Shown in pieces: positions 1 through 11,397 of a DNA stretch of 64,000 nt. Source of the stretch: Artemisia argyi (taxonomy: Eukaryota > Streptophyta > Magnoliopsida > Asterales > Asteraceae). Both the position numbers and the translations under genes were made by a program. The notes beneath the pieces were generated by a model. It had not been told where the DNA came from. It made no database searches and saw only the letters and a list, made by a program, of their open reading frames with translations. The stretch is from the NCBI GenBank assembly GCA_030686995.1, contig CM060704.1, positions 114,988,042 through 115,052,041 of the forward strand, read 5' to 3'. Position 1 is the first letter of the stretch; the number at the start of each line of letters is the position of its first letter.

Positions 1-3000
1 CCTGCCAACCCCCCTCCTCACCTCCACATCACCATCCTCATTCATTGTCCCCCCTCCAAACAGAACCAAACAAACCCAATTAATGTTCCTTAAAAACCTC
101 CAAGTAATCCACACCCTGCCAAAAATCTTTTCGCGCCAAAATACTTTTGAACGGCTCAGATTGATTTGAGGGATCCAACAGCTCAGAGTATTGGTGGGAA
201 TGAAAGAGAAAGACTCCAGGAACTATTTAAATAAAGAAAAAGAGAAGAAGAAGTTAGTTAGTTAAATTTTTAGATATAGTTTAGCTTTAATCATGTTTTT
301 TATGTAATTTTCATTCTCAGTAGTTGTTTTAAGCTTAAAATTGTAATATTAAGATTTCTTAATGTAACAGAATTTGTTTCAAGTCAGTAAATCAGTTTAA
401 ACTTTTGTGATTCACAATTTGCACTTTTTATTTGAAAAATTCATTTTTTTTATCCGTGATGTGATAAAAGTTGTTGTTTAATAAGTTCTTGTAGTTCATA
501 TAAGTTAATTATAAGATTTCAATAGCTCTGTAAGGTTTAAACAAGTTTTAGCTCTTAAAAACTTAAAGTCAACAAAAGTCAACTATGCTTATTAATAAGC
601 ATAGTTGAGCTTTCCAGAAGGAGCTAAAGGGTCCTTGTTGCTTATTCCAAGTGTGGAGATCTCAGTTGCTCCCTATGTTTCTGAATTGAGCACAGGGGTG
701 TGTAAGTTTACTTTCATCATTTGTAACTTGATTCCACTGCTCATCACTAATTGCTTGATTGTACTATTGAATAATATGAATCTATGAATCTGTGTTATTT
801 TAGGTGTTATTGTGCTTGTTAATGGTAGAATTAAGTATTAGATAACTAAGCCTATAGATGATTGTCAGTTATGCAAAAGCAAGTAGAGAACTGTCAAGGA
901 AATTTATGAAGTGGTTTTTGAATTGTGCTTGTTGAAAGTTGTTATTTGTAATTGAAATACGCTCACTAAGTGACTGTGAACAAATCTAAAACTTCCTTAC
1001 TCAGTTTCAAACCCAAAATCCTTAAATCTCTTTGAAAAGCATAGACAAATAATCATAAGGGAGTGTTTGGCTCAAGTGGTTTCCCTAGGATTTGGGTTGA
1101 TTTGGTTCATGTTTGTTGCTGAGATAGGTATAAGTAGGTCATATTAGCTCATTTAAGTCCTCAAAATTTAAGTCTTAGTTTCAGAAAGTCAAAAACTCAT
1201 GTAAACTTCCCATATCTGTCCACTGTGTGGATTTGTAGGTGCATAAACCCTCATATCCTTGTACAAGTTGTTGCTTCAGCTTAATGTGACCTTATTTTAG
1301 CTTATTAAACCCTTTTCAGTTAATTTAGGTCAATCAAAAGTTCAAATAAGTCAAATCTTAGGTTCAATCAAAAAGTCAAAGTTGTGTGTTCTTCAGTTTT
1401 GATAAAAGTTCAAGGAATTTCTTTGATTTTTGTGTTATGAGTTAGGGTCTGAAACTTGTTTTAGTTAAAGTCCACCACCTTGTCTCTAATACTTCTTGGT
1501 CATTTCATTTTTATGATTTTTATTTTGTTGTCCACACCTGTCCAAAATCACTTGCAGGGCAAGCCTTTGCCCTGCACTCAGATACTCAGCCCAGCAACCC
1601 AACTTTCATGCCTTCTTCTGGTTTACCTAGTGGGCCCTACAATGAGCTTATTGGCTTTTTGAGAAGCCAATAAGCTCATATTCAAGTCCCTAGGCTTGTT
1701 TTCAAGTTTAGACCCCATTTGATAGGGCTGCAAGGTCCATAAACCTTGTCCCTTATCTGAGTTGGCTGTTTGGTTTGTGGATTAGCTCAATCAGCTTATT
1801 TGGCTTATTCAGGGCTTGTGCTTGTTCCCTTAAGCTTATTTTGGCCCATTTCACTTGTTCATAGCTTATTTTACCTTTGTGGGCCCCCTAGCTGCCTACA
1901 TCATCCCTTTTCCTTGACAGTTGACCAAAGTCAACTGTCACACATATAAGCTCGTACTTTGCTTATTTTTAAGCTCCACAAAAGTTATTTTTACAAAAGT
2001 TGTTAATTTTTAGTTATAAAACAAGTTTCCAAAAGTAAATTCCAGAAAATCAAAAATTAATTTCAAGTGATAGTTTCTATTTAATTTTATTTAAATTTTA
2101 TTTTTCATTTTTAGATTTTTATTAAGAACTTAGATTTTTTATATTTTTCTTAAATTCCTATTATATTAAAGTATTTATAGTAATTTTCTCAGATTTTTAT
2201 TTTATCATTTGGTATTTATTAGAATTAATATTAGTTTTATTAGAAATTAATTAATATTTAAGTTTTAAATAGCATAATTAGTTTTTATTAAGTAAGACCT
2301 AGTTTTTATATTTTTCCTAGCTTTTATAAGTTGTAAAATAATTTTAGAAATTTTCTTATAATTTTTACTGTTCATTTGCTATTTTTATAATTTAAAATAG
2401 TTTAATTAGGTAATTAATATTTAATTAGTAATTAATTAATAGAAAAATCACAAAAAGACAAAAATACATATTTTTAATTTTAAAACTTGTTTTTAGTTAT
2501 TTTATAATTTTAAAAATTTTATTTTCATTTTTCTAGTGTTAAATTAATATTATATTGTATTTAAGTGTTTTAAATATTAATAATAAGTATTAATTAGTAT
2601 TTAATTAATATTAAATAATTAATTAGTGTAAAAATTAATTTTCTTTTGCTAAAAATTTTCTTTTATCTTTTAGTTTGTAAAAAAGTCATTTTCACCCCCT
2701 GGGTGTTTTCAGATTTCATTTTTCACGTTTTATTTTGTACGTTTACGTTTTATTTAAATGTAAACGTACGCGTTTTTAGTTTTAAATGTTTCTGGGTTTT
2801 CCAACTTTCCAGTCTTGTTAATATAGTGTGTTTAGGCTATTATCTTTTATATTCCAGTAGTGTAATCATTCTAATCACTCAAACCCTTATTCCTGTCCAA
2901 ATTCACCCGATCATGAAGCCGTTTTGATACCATCCACACCTCGTCGGGACATAATGACCCGGGGAAACCCTATACTTCCACGGAGCATTGACTCTAGGCT

Positions 3001-3053
3001 GTTTGACTTGATTGACCATTCATTGGTCAATATAAGTTGACGGTTTAGCATCA
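1..3053 (+). repeat. R1 5' LTR (partial)
   Basis: It aligns along its whole length with 6783-9839 and ends in the same CATCA, at 3053. The sequence is AT-rich and non-coding. Short ORFs in it, such as the 60-codon one at 605-787, recur identically in the other LTR because the DNA is duplicated. They start at TTG and show no coding signature. Confidence 0.88.
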
Positions 3054-3062
3054 ATCAAATTT

Positions 3063-3080
3063 TGGCGCCGCTGCCGGGGA
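3063..3080 (+). other. R1 primer binding site
   Basis: TGGCGCCGCTGCCGGGGA lies 9 bp after the 5' LTR end. The TGGCGCC core followed by GCCGGGGA is the tRNA-primed minus-strand start used by many plant Gypsy elements of the Athila/Tat side. The tRNA identity (probably tRNA-Asp type) is inferred. Confidence 0.75.
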
Positions 3081-3105
3081 GGTGTGCGCGCTATTCTAAA
3101 CGGTT

Positions 3106-5148
3106 TTGCGTATTAGTGAATCAGGATATACATCCATTGTATATTTACCACTCTTGTTCATATTATCCTCTTATTTTCATATAAAAACAAAATCGTTCAC
3201 GAAAACTTTTTTAAATCAGTTTTCAACGAACACAAAAAACATAAAAAGATTTTCTTTATCATTTGTACAAAATGTTTATCCAAAAATCCAAAAACATTCT
3301 CCTTTACCTTTTCACATCTTTGATTCTTCATCCCTACCCCTCTATACACATTTGATTCTTTCTATGTCTCATCCACACTTTCTGGTTTGCCAATGGTGTG
3401 GTAATCCTCATAATGGTGGCAATTGCCCCAGTTGTGGCATGGTAGAGTCAGGAAACGGGTCTGTCTATAACCAAGATCCCTATTCTTACCATGACACGAC
3501 TAATTTATTCCATCAGCTACCACACCATGAGACTCAGCAGTTTTACTGTTGTGAGTACTGTGGTGGTTCACACTACAGTTCTGATTGTCAATCGGGAAAC
3601 ACGCTTATCCATGAGCAGTTTCCTGATAACGGTTATGACTCTAGCACGTACAACCCACAGTCACATCAGTTTTACTGTTGTGATTACTGTGGAGGTCCGC
3701 ACTTCAGCTCAGATTGTCAAACGGGTAATCCATATCCTTGTGACAATTTTGACACATCGTATTATGACGAACCTCCATCTCCACCAATTCCTCAAAGTCT
3801 TATCCTTGATCTCTTGGATTTAGTGAAAGATTTGAGAGGAATCACACATACCCCAGATAATCCAAAACAAAAATCGATGGAAGAATTGTTAGCTGACGAA
3901 CAGGCTGCTAAAATAAATTCCCAAGATGCTTATGAAAACTCTATTAGGGAATCAATAGCAAAAGAAAAAGCAGCCAGATCTAGCTCTCGATTTCATTTCA
4001 TTCCTAATGACAGTGATGACGAGGATACACTTGATATCCTTGGATTTTATAAAGATTCATCAGGTTCATCAGATGAGATTCCATCAGTTGAGATTTCATC
4101 TCAACCCACTATTATCACACCCGAGATTCACACTCACTCTCTGAGCATGGGGGACGAGCATCTTGACACTGTTCCTGATAAGGAATCGGACGAAATCATA
4201 AAGTCTAGTGTTGAGAACCTTGTTCCAATCCCAAGAGAGTCACAGGGAACTCTTGATCATATATGTGATATTCCTCCTCCTCTTATCTTCCCGAATGATG
4301 ATGTTCATATGTTCTCCGATTCTACTGATGACGACTCGTTATCTTGTGGAGACATCGTTTTTATGGAAGAATTTCCTTCTAAGTTAGTTAGCTTAGAAGA
4401 AGAGAATGATGAGATTGACACTGAAATCAAGGATGAAGCACTTCGTGCAACATTATTGAATGTCGATCTCCTCATTTCTAAAATCGAGGCTTTCAATATG
4501 AAACCTATTTCATCTCCTATCCTAATTAAGGATAGTGACATTTTCTCCGATGATCCTATTCCGGAGTTTGAAGCCTTTACCTTTGATCATATGGGAGAGA
4601 AGATTAGTGGCATTACCACTTCTCATTCTCATAATTCTCTCCCCGAGTATGATTCATTCACCTTTGAGGAGTTCTCCGGTGAACTCACTCATATCATATC
4701 TCCACCGGAGTATGATAACTTTTACTTTGATCTAGACAAAGATGATCTTTGTGTTCCGGAGGGAAATATTCTCAACCTTGAGAATTTGATTAATATCAAA
4801 ATCCCAACCCTCCCACCCATTATATGTCTAGATCATACGAGCTTTACTGATGAGATTCATGATACACCAATCATGAATTCTCTTTCTAATGATGATGAAT
4901 CAATCTTGATTGTCATCAAGATCTTTCTACCCTTCTTCACCTATCGGGTGACTTCTCATGTTCTTCACTCCTTCAGGAACGAAGATACCATATTTGATCC
5001 CGGCATTTTCATGTATCATTATCTTGAGCCGGATACTTATCTCATCGGTGTGGAACTTTCACGTGCTTCAAATGTTTGTCCAAACATCTTGAATGAAAGT
5101 CCGATTGAGATTGTTTCTTCCACATCATGCTTCCCCAAGGACAAATGA
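3106..5148 (+). CDS. R1 gag-like protein with three CX2CX3HX4C zinc knuckles, no pol
   Basis: This 680-codon frame is open throughout. The probable translation start is the ATG at 3364 (residue 87): the region before it reads like an untranslated leader, and the knuckle domain begins at once after it. Three knuckles are visible near residues 95-107, 149-161 and 191-203; each is C-x2-C-x3-H-x4-C, one residue shorter than the usual retroviral CX2CX4HX4C. The last two sit in a repeated unit starting QFYCC. From about residue 230 the protein is rich in Asp, Glu, Ser and Pro and looks disordered. No protease, RT or integrase motif is present. It probably binds element RNA as a nucleocapsid-like protein. 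Function is inferred; the open frame suggests recent or continuing constraint. Confidence 0.7.
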   Translation: MRISESGYTSIVYLPLLFILSSYFHIKTKSFTKTFLNQFSTNTKNIKRFSLSFVQNVYPKIQKHSPLPFHIFDSSSLPLYTHLILSMSHPHFLVCQWCGNPHNGGNCPSCGMVESGNGSVYNQDPYSYHDTTNLFHQLPHHETQQFYCCEYCGGSHYSSDCQSGNTLIHEQFPDNGYDSSTYNPQSHQFYCCDYCGGPHFSSDCQTGNPYPCDNFDTSYYDEPPSPPIPQSLILDLLDLVKDLRGITHTPDNPKQKSMEELLADEQAAKINSQDAYENSIRESIAKEKAARSSSRFHFIPNDSDDEDTLDILGFYKDSSGSSDEIPSVEISSQPTIITPEIHTHSLSMGDEHLDTVPDKESDEIIKSSVENLVPIPRESQGTLDHICDIPPPLIFPNDDVHMFSDSTDDDSLSCGDIVFMEEFPSKLVSLEEENDEIDTEIKDEALRATLLNVDLLISKIEAFNMKPISSPILIKDSDIFSDDPIPEFEAFTFDHMGEKISGITTSHSHNSLPEYDSFTFEEFSGELTHIISPPEYDNFYFDLDKDDLCVPEGNILNLENLINIKIPTLPPIICLDHTSFTDEIHDTPIMNSLSNDDESILIVIKIFLPFFTYRVTSHVLHSFRNEDTIFDPGIFMYHYLEPDTYLIGVELSRASNVCPNILNESPIEIVSSTSCFPKDK

Positions 5149-5373
5149 ATTCGGGGTCGAGTCAAGCTAGCGCCTCGGTAAACAAAAACAGTAGCATACT
5201 TATAGAGTTTTCACCCTAAGTGTGGGGGAGTTACCCATGCTATGGTTACATATGAAGTGAAAAAATAAAATGGTGTTTTCCACGCTTAGCTTGTAATGTT
5301 GCCCTTTTACGTTCAAAATGTCGGCATAATAGCCGGGACTTTGAATATTGAGGACAATATTCATGCTAAGTGT

Positions 5374-5392
5374 GGGGGGGGGGGGGGGGGGG
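5374..5392 (+). repeat. Poly-G run after an AAGTGTG motif
   Basis: A run of 19 G follows TAAGTGT. The same TAAGTGTGGGGG core occurs at 5219 and, as TTTAGTGTGGGGG, at the real polypurine tract near 5942, so the run looks like an expanded polypurine-like motif. Run length may be an assembly uncertainty. Confidence 0.7.
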
Positions 5393-5509
5393 TATTCTAG
5401 CGAATTTTATCACATTTTACTATCTAGTACCCCCGTTTTTATCCAAAATCTCAAAAAATTTTAAAATTTTTTTCACTTGTGCTTCAAAATTTTTTTGGTA
5501 ATCAGTCCA

Positions 5510-5905
5510 CCAGGTCTAACCAACAAAGGGATTGGCTAATCCAGGAGCAAACGGCTCTTGGTAAAGATATACCAAATCCATTTATGGCTTGCAATTTGCC
5601 CAAAATTGTATGGTACCTCAACTCGCCATATCCCATAAAGCGAATGAGTTGGCTAGCCCGCAAGATTATGGCTTGTGGTAAAGGCAGTGGAAAATCCATA
5701 ATTGGTAATCAGCTAACCAAGATGTTGACTTTGTCCATCAAGAGTTGGCTAGTCCAGAAGCAAACGGCTTATGGTAAAGACTAATCAAATCCGTTGACAG
5801 CTGGTGGTTTGCTCAAAATCACATGGTTATCAGGTGTGCCACAGTTCTTACACCTGGCTACTCCAGAAGTGATGGCTTTTGGTAAAGAGTTTAAAGTCCA
5901 TCAAG
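5510..5905 (+). repeat. Degenerate tandem repeats before the R1 polypurine tract
   Basis: About four diverged units contain GGCTAnTCCAGAAGCAAACG followed by GGCTTnTGGTAAAGA, near 5530, 5650, 5745 and 5857, roughly 95-120 bp apart. They fill the space between the ORF and the 3' LTR. No coding content is apparent. Confidence 0.6.
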
Positions 5906-5941
5906 TTTTCAAAACAGTTATTGCTAAGGACTAGCAATATT

Positions 5942-5955
5942 TTAGTGTGGGGGAT
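5942..5955 (+). other. R1 polypurine tract
   Basis: TTAGTGTGGGGGAT abuts the TGATGAG start of the 3' LTR. This is the expected place for plus-strand priming. Confidence 0.75.
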
Positions 5956-8900
5956 TGATGAGTGCTCAAACACTCATCATTTTTGGTCAAATCTGAACTG
6001 CAAAACATACAAAAACACTCAGAAATGCATCAAAATACTAAAAATATTTCAAAATTGTGTTTTATATGTTTTAGATGCAAAATGAGCAAAAACATATGAA
6101 AAACGTACAAAGTTTGCAAAATTGGCAGTTTCAGTCCCCCAACTTTCATAAAATTACAAAATTAGTCCCTAGTCATTCAAAATATGGAAAATTATCACCA
6201 AAGGTCCTTTTACAATCATAAGTTGTCATATTTTGTCCTTTGGTGAAAAAATTGGAAAAGTTTTAGAAAATTACAATTTTAGTCCCTGGAGTTTCACTTT
6301 TGGCAGAATTAGTCCCTGGTAGGAATTATTGGAAGAAAAGTCAACTAGGGTCCTAGGGAATTTTAAAATGTCAAAATAAGTCCTTGGAATATAATTTTCA
6401 ACAACTGACAATATTGGTCCTTCATGTTTTGAAACCTGCCATTTTTGGTCCCTGGGATTTCTAATTTTGGAAAATTGCAACTTTTGTCCTTATGTTATTC
6501 ACATGTGGGAAATTTGGTACTTATAATAAATTTTTGAAAGTTGCAAATCAGCCCCCTCCAATTTTCAGCTTTTTACAAAAATGGTCCTTGTGAATTAAAG
6601 TTACAAAATAAACGGACCCTTGATATTAATACCACCCTTACCACCAACCCAGCCCACATCCTAATACCCTAAGCCCATAAACCCCAAGCCCACTCCCTAA
6701 ATAAATAAAAACTCCCCCGTTTCTATTATTTCCCACCCAATCAACCATGTTTGACTTCTCCTTCCCCACCTAGCCTGCAACACTCAACCTGTCAACCCTC
6801 CTCCTCACCTCCACATCACCATCCCCATTCCTTGTCCCCTTCCAAACAAAACCAAACAAACCCAATTAATGTTCCTTAAAAACCTCCAAGTAATCCACAC
6901 CCTGCCAAAAATCTTTTCGCGCCAAAATACTTTTGAACGGCTCAGATTGATTTGAGGGATCCAACAGCTCAGAGTATTGGTGGGAATGAAAGAGAAAGAC
7001 TCCAGGAACTATTTAAATAAAGAAAAAGAGAAGAAGAAGTTAGTTAGTTAAATTTTTAGATATAGTTTAGCTTTAATCATGTTTTTATGTAATTTTCATT
7101 CTCAGTAGTTGTTTTAAGCTTAAAATTGTAATATTAAGATTTCTTAATGTAACAGAATTTGTTTCAAGTCAGTAAATCAGTTTAAACTTTTGTGATTCAC
7201 AAGTTGCACTTTTTATTTGAAAAATTCATTTTTTTTATCTGTGATGTGATAAAAGTTGTTGTTTAATAAGTTCTTGTAGTTCATATAAGTCAATTATAAG
7301 ATTTCAATAGCTCTGTAAGGTTTAAACAAGTTTTAGCAGTTAAAAACTTAAAGTCAACAAAAGTCAACTATGCTTATTAATAAGCATAGTTGAGCTTTCC
7401 AGAAGGAGCTAAAGGGTCCTTGTTGCTTATTCCAAGTGTGGAGATCTCAGTTGCTCCCTATGTTTCTGAATTGAGCACAGGGGTGTGTAAGTTTACTTTC
7501 ATCATTTGTAACTTGATTCCACTGCTCATCACTAATTGCTTGATTGTACTATTGAATAATATGAATCTATGAATCTGTGTTATTTTAGGTGTTATTGTGC
7601 TTGTTAATGGTAGAATTAAGTATTAGATAACTAAGCCTATAGATGATTGTCAGTTATGCAAAAGCAAGTAGAGAACTGTCAAGGAAATTTATGAAGTGGT
7701 TTTTGAATTGTGCTTGTTGAAAGTTGTTATTTGTAATTGAAATCTGCTCACTAAGTGACTGTGAACAAATCTAAAACTTCCTTACTCAGTTTCAAACCCA
7801 AAATCCTTAAATCTCTTTGAAAAGCATAGACAAATAATCATAAGGGAGTGTTTGGCTCAAGTGGTTTCCCTAGGATTTGGGTTGATTTGGTTCATGTTTG
7901 TTGCTGAGATAGGTATAAGTAGGTCATATTAGCTCATTTAAGTCCTCAAAATTTAAGTCTTAGTTTCAGAAAGTCAAAAACTTATGTAAACTTCCCATAT
8001 CTGTCCACTGTATGGATTTGTAGGTGCATAAACCCTCATATCCTTGTACAAGTTGTTGCTTCAGCTTAATGTGACCTTATTTTAGCTTATTAAACCCTTT
8101 TCAGTTAATTTAGGGCAATCAAAAGTTCAAATAAGTCAAATCTTAGGTTTAATCAAAAAGTCAAAGTTGTGTGTTCTTCAGTTTTGATAAAAGTTCAAGG
8201 AATTTCTTTGATTTTTGTGTTATGAGTTAGGGTCTGAAACTTTTTTTAGTTAAAGTCCACCACCTTGTCTCTAATACTTCTTGGTCATTTCATTTTTATG
8301 ATTTTTATTTTGTTGTCCACACCTGTCCAAAATCACTTGCAGGGCAAGCCTTTGCCCTGCACTAAGATACTCAGCCCAGCAACCCAACTTTCATGCCTTC
8401 TTCTGGTTTACCTAGTGGGCCCCACAATTAGCTTATTGGCTTTTGAGAAGCCAATAAGCTCATCTTCAAGTCCCTAGGCTTGTTTTCAAGTTTAGACCCC
8501 ATTTGATAGGGCTGCAAGGTCCATAAACCTTGTCCCTTGTCTGAGTTGGCTGTTTGGTTTGTGGATTAGCTCAATCAGCTTATTTGGCTTATTCAGGGCT
8601 TGTGCTTGTTCCCTTAAGCATATTTTGGCCCATTTCACTTGTTCATAGCTTATTTTACCTTTGTGGGATTCCCCTAGCTGCCTACATCATCCCCTTTCCT
8701 TGATAGTTGACCAAAGTCAACTGTCACACATATAAGCGTGTACTTTGCTTATTTTTAAGCTCCACAAAAGTTATTTTTACAAAAGTTGTTAATTTTTAGT
8801 TATAAAACAAGTTTCCAAAAGAAAATTCCAGAAAATCAAAAATTAATTTCAAGTGATAGTTTCTATTTAATTTTATTTAAATTTTATTTTTCATTTTTAG

Positions 8901-9839
8901 ATTTTTATTAAGAACTTAGATTTTTTATATTTTTCTTAAATTCCTATTATATTAAAGTATTTATAGTAATTTTCTCAGATTTTTATTTTATCATTTGGTA
9001 TTTATTAGAATTAATATTAGTTTTATTAGAAATTAATTAATATTTAAGTTTTAAATAGCATAATTAGTTTTTATTAAGTAGGACCTAGTTTTTATATTTT
9101 TCCTAGCTTTTATAAGTTGTAAAATAATTTTAGAAATTTTCTTATAATTTTTACTGTTCATTTGCTATTTTTATAATTTAAAATAGTTTAATTAGGTAAT
9201 TAATATTTAATTTGTAATTAATTAATAGAAAAATCACAAAAAGACAAAAATACATATTTTTAATTTTAAAACTTGTTTTTAGTTATTTTATAATTTTAGA
9301 AATTTTATTTTCATTTTTCTAGTATTAAATTAATATTATATTGTATTTAAGTGTTTTAAATATTAATAATAAGTATTAATTAGTATTTAATTAATATTAA
9401 ATAATTAATTAGTGTAAAAATTAATTTTCTTTTTCTAAAAATTTTCTTTTATCTTTTAGTTTGTAAAAAAGTCATTTTCACCCCCTGGGTGTTTTCAGAT
9501 TTCATTTTTCACGTTTTATTTTGTACGTTTACGTTTTATTTAAATGTAAACGTACGCGTTTTTAGTTTTAAACGTTTCTGGGTTTTCCAACTTTGCAGTC
9601 TTGTTAATATAGTGTATTTAAGCTATTATCTTTTATATTCCAGTAGTGTAATCATTCTAATCACTCAAACCCTTATTCCTGTCCAAATTCACCCGATCAT
9701 GAAGCCGTTTTGATACCATCCACACCTCGTCGGGACATAACGACCCGGGGAAACCCTATACTTCCACGGAGCATTGACTCTAGGCTGTTTGACTTGATTG
9801 ACCATTCATTGGTTAATATAAGTTGACGGTTTAGCATCA
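5956..9839 (+). repeat. R1 3' LTR (complete, 3884 bp)
   Basis: It begins TGATGAGTG and ends CATCA. The first 24 bp form a perfect hairpin, TGATGAGTG-ctcaaa-CACTCATCA. Bases 6120-6600 hold degenerate repeats built on TTAGTCCCTGG / TTGGTCCTT. The rest is AT-rich with no gene. Confidence 0.85.
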
Positions 9840-9886
9840 ATCTGTACTTTAGTCTCTTTGTGGAGCATATGGAACATCACGGGCCA

Positions 9887-10058
9887 GTTTGGTGCGGGTT
9901 ATGTATTGGATCACATTCTTTAGGGTATGGAGGAATGCAAATTCTCTAAAGCTTGTGAGGATTTGGCTGCTCTCGAGAAGGATTATGAAGAGGTTGGTCT
10001 TGAGTTCGGTGAAGATGTTGATGATGATGATGAGGAATACCGAGTAGTTAGTTTCTGA
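9887..10058 (+). pseudogene. Alpha-tubulin C-terminal remnant
   Basis: Codons from 9927 to the TGA at 10056-10058 give a 43-residue peptide containing [12 protein letters not shown], a signature of the alpha-tubulin C-terminus, then an acidic tail DVDDDDEEY ending in the EEY that normally closes alpha-tubulin. Here six more codons follow the Tyr. Upstream, about 9887-9926 still resembles the preceding FVHWYVGEG coding region but with a frameshift. The rest of the roughly 450-residue protein is absent, so this is a fragment, not a gene. The gap to the R1 LTR end is only about 50 bp, so the upstream part may have been lost before or during that insertion. Confidence 0.7.
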
Positions 10059-10561
10059 TTGACCTAAAAAATCTATTGATCCTTTAGCTTCTAATGTTAC
10101 TGTGTTGTTTTTAGTACTTACTATTTTTTGGCATTTTAGTTTGCTTTATGACTCATGTTATATTTTCAATTGTAGTTGCAAACATTTTTATGGTAAGAAT
10201 ATATTCGACTGCCCTTTTAAGTTCTTGAAATTATTGGCATCTCTTTGATGTGATGCTAGTGTATTTCAATTTGAAATTTGAGTCATCTAATTTTTTATGA
10301 ACAAGTTTCATGTATCTCAAAGGTCCATAATGATGACACAAAAAGGAATCCTTTAAACCAATATTATGTTTTCCAGTATTTTGCAGCAAATATTAAGACA
10401 CAAATAGGTAATTTCACAAAAAATTACAGAAAATTTAAATACAAAAAATTATAAGACTAAAACATCGCCAGAATGGGAATGTTGCTATTTTTTTTGAACA
10501 GATGTAGTAATCAAATATTATAAATGCATGGTCTAGTGTACTTAAAACATCTACAAATTAT
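10059..10561. other. AT-rich spacer, no gene seen
   Basis: The start resembles a 3' untranslated region following the tubulin remnant. No protease exons were recognised before 10562. Confidence 0.5.
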
Positions 10562-10760
10562 GTTGAGATGTATTATGTCGGATACATAATGACCTGAAGT
10601 CCCACTACCATCTCCATATTGGAATCTGTAATTGCACTTATTATTTGAATGGGATCACCCAGAATCGGAAAATTGGCTAGCCTGTGAACATAGCGAGTCT
10701 GGACAAGTAATTGGATAACTTGTTGATGAGCTTGACGGGTCATAAAACTCAAGTGGGATC
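10562..10760 (-). pseudogene. Exon of a pepsin-like (A1) aspartic protease, disrupted
   Basis: Reading the minus strand from a plausible splice acceptor (TTTAACAG at 10761-10768), the frame encodes FYDPSSSTSYPITC, a Cys-rich stretch, then [14 protein letters not shown]. This order (FDPSSSST, paired cysteines, [14 protein letters not shown]) is typical of the N-terminal lobe of plant A1 aspartic proteases of the ASPG/aspartic proteinase-like group. The YGDGSGTSG part is the flap region; the first catalytic DTG would lie in an upstream exon and is absent. A TGA interrupts the frame near 10657-10659. A Copia-like LTR starts 13 bp upstream of the exon, at 10774. Family assignment is from motif recall; the truncation and stop are seen directly. 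Confidence 0.7.
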
Positions 10761-10773
10761 TGTTAAAGATATA

Positions 10774-11397
10774 TGTTGGGTCTATTAGATTTGATGATAC
10801 AAAACAAGAAAGAATGAAATAATATGGACTTAATATGACAAGAAGGAAATCTATAAAAGATGGAGAAGGACTTGCTTACAAAAGAAGATTTATATTTTAG
10901 TCCTTCGTAGTATTCTTGTAACTCTAATTCTGTATTATATAAACAGAATACAGGGAATAGGTTTTTGATTATGTCTTCCACAATGTAAATATCAGAAAGG
11001 GGTGTGTGTGTTCTAGGGCGTGTAAACTATAAACGCCTAGAACTAGTTAATGTTGTTCGTATCCTCTAAGGTCTGAGATGTCTTAAATCCTTGTTACATT
11101 TAGGTAACATGTTATTATTCTGATCAAATAATAATTGGAGGTGATTGGGAAAAACCTTGTGTCGATAACTTTGATTTGTTCTTATTCTGTTGCATGTTAT
11201 AATCATTGTTTATCTGTTGCTCTATTCAATATTAATGGGTTTGTAGTTTTGCAAATTGATGGCATGAATAGATTAGTTTCACCTTTATACCTCGTACTGA
11301 ATTTCATTAAATAGTGGTCGGTTAAGAGGATTTAATTCAAGGATAAATTGGTGTTGATATCTCTTGTTCGCTGTATCAAAGGTTGTCGTATTATGCA
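10774..11397 (+). repeat. Copia-like 5' LTR
   Basis: It starts TGTTGGG. At least 10774-11211 is shared with 12718-13116; the extension to 11397 rests on the TGCA end and the following TGGTATCA and is less certain. A short diverged internal repeat occurs near 11310-11360 and 11485-11540. Confidence 0.5.

Larger units (their letters stand above)
1..9839 (+). mobile_element. Non-autonomous LTR retrotransposon R1 (LARD-like), 5' end outside the window
   Basis: Two long direct repeats (1-3053 and 5956-9839) flank a 2.9 kb internal region with a primer binding site, one ORF and a polypurine tract. The 3' LTR is 3884 bp, runs from TGATG to CATCA, and shows that about 830 bp of the 5' LTR lie before the window. 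There is no reverse transcriptase, RNase H or integrase ORF, so the element must be mobilised in trans. Long LTRs around a short internal region fit the LARD class. By eye the LTR copies differ only by scattered substitutions and small indels, which suggests a fairly recent insertion. A right-hand target duplication would be the bases after 9839 (ATCTG), but the left copy is outside the window. Confidence 0.85.

Noticed and set aside
605..787. Sixty-residue frame repeated identically at 7390-7572
   Set aside because: Identity comes from the two LTRs; the frame starts at TTG and has no coding signature.
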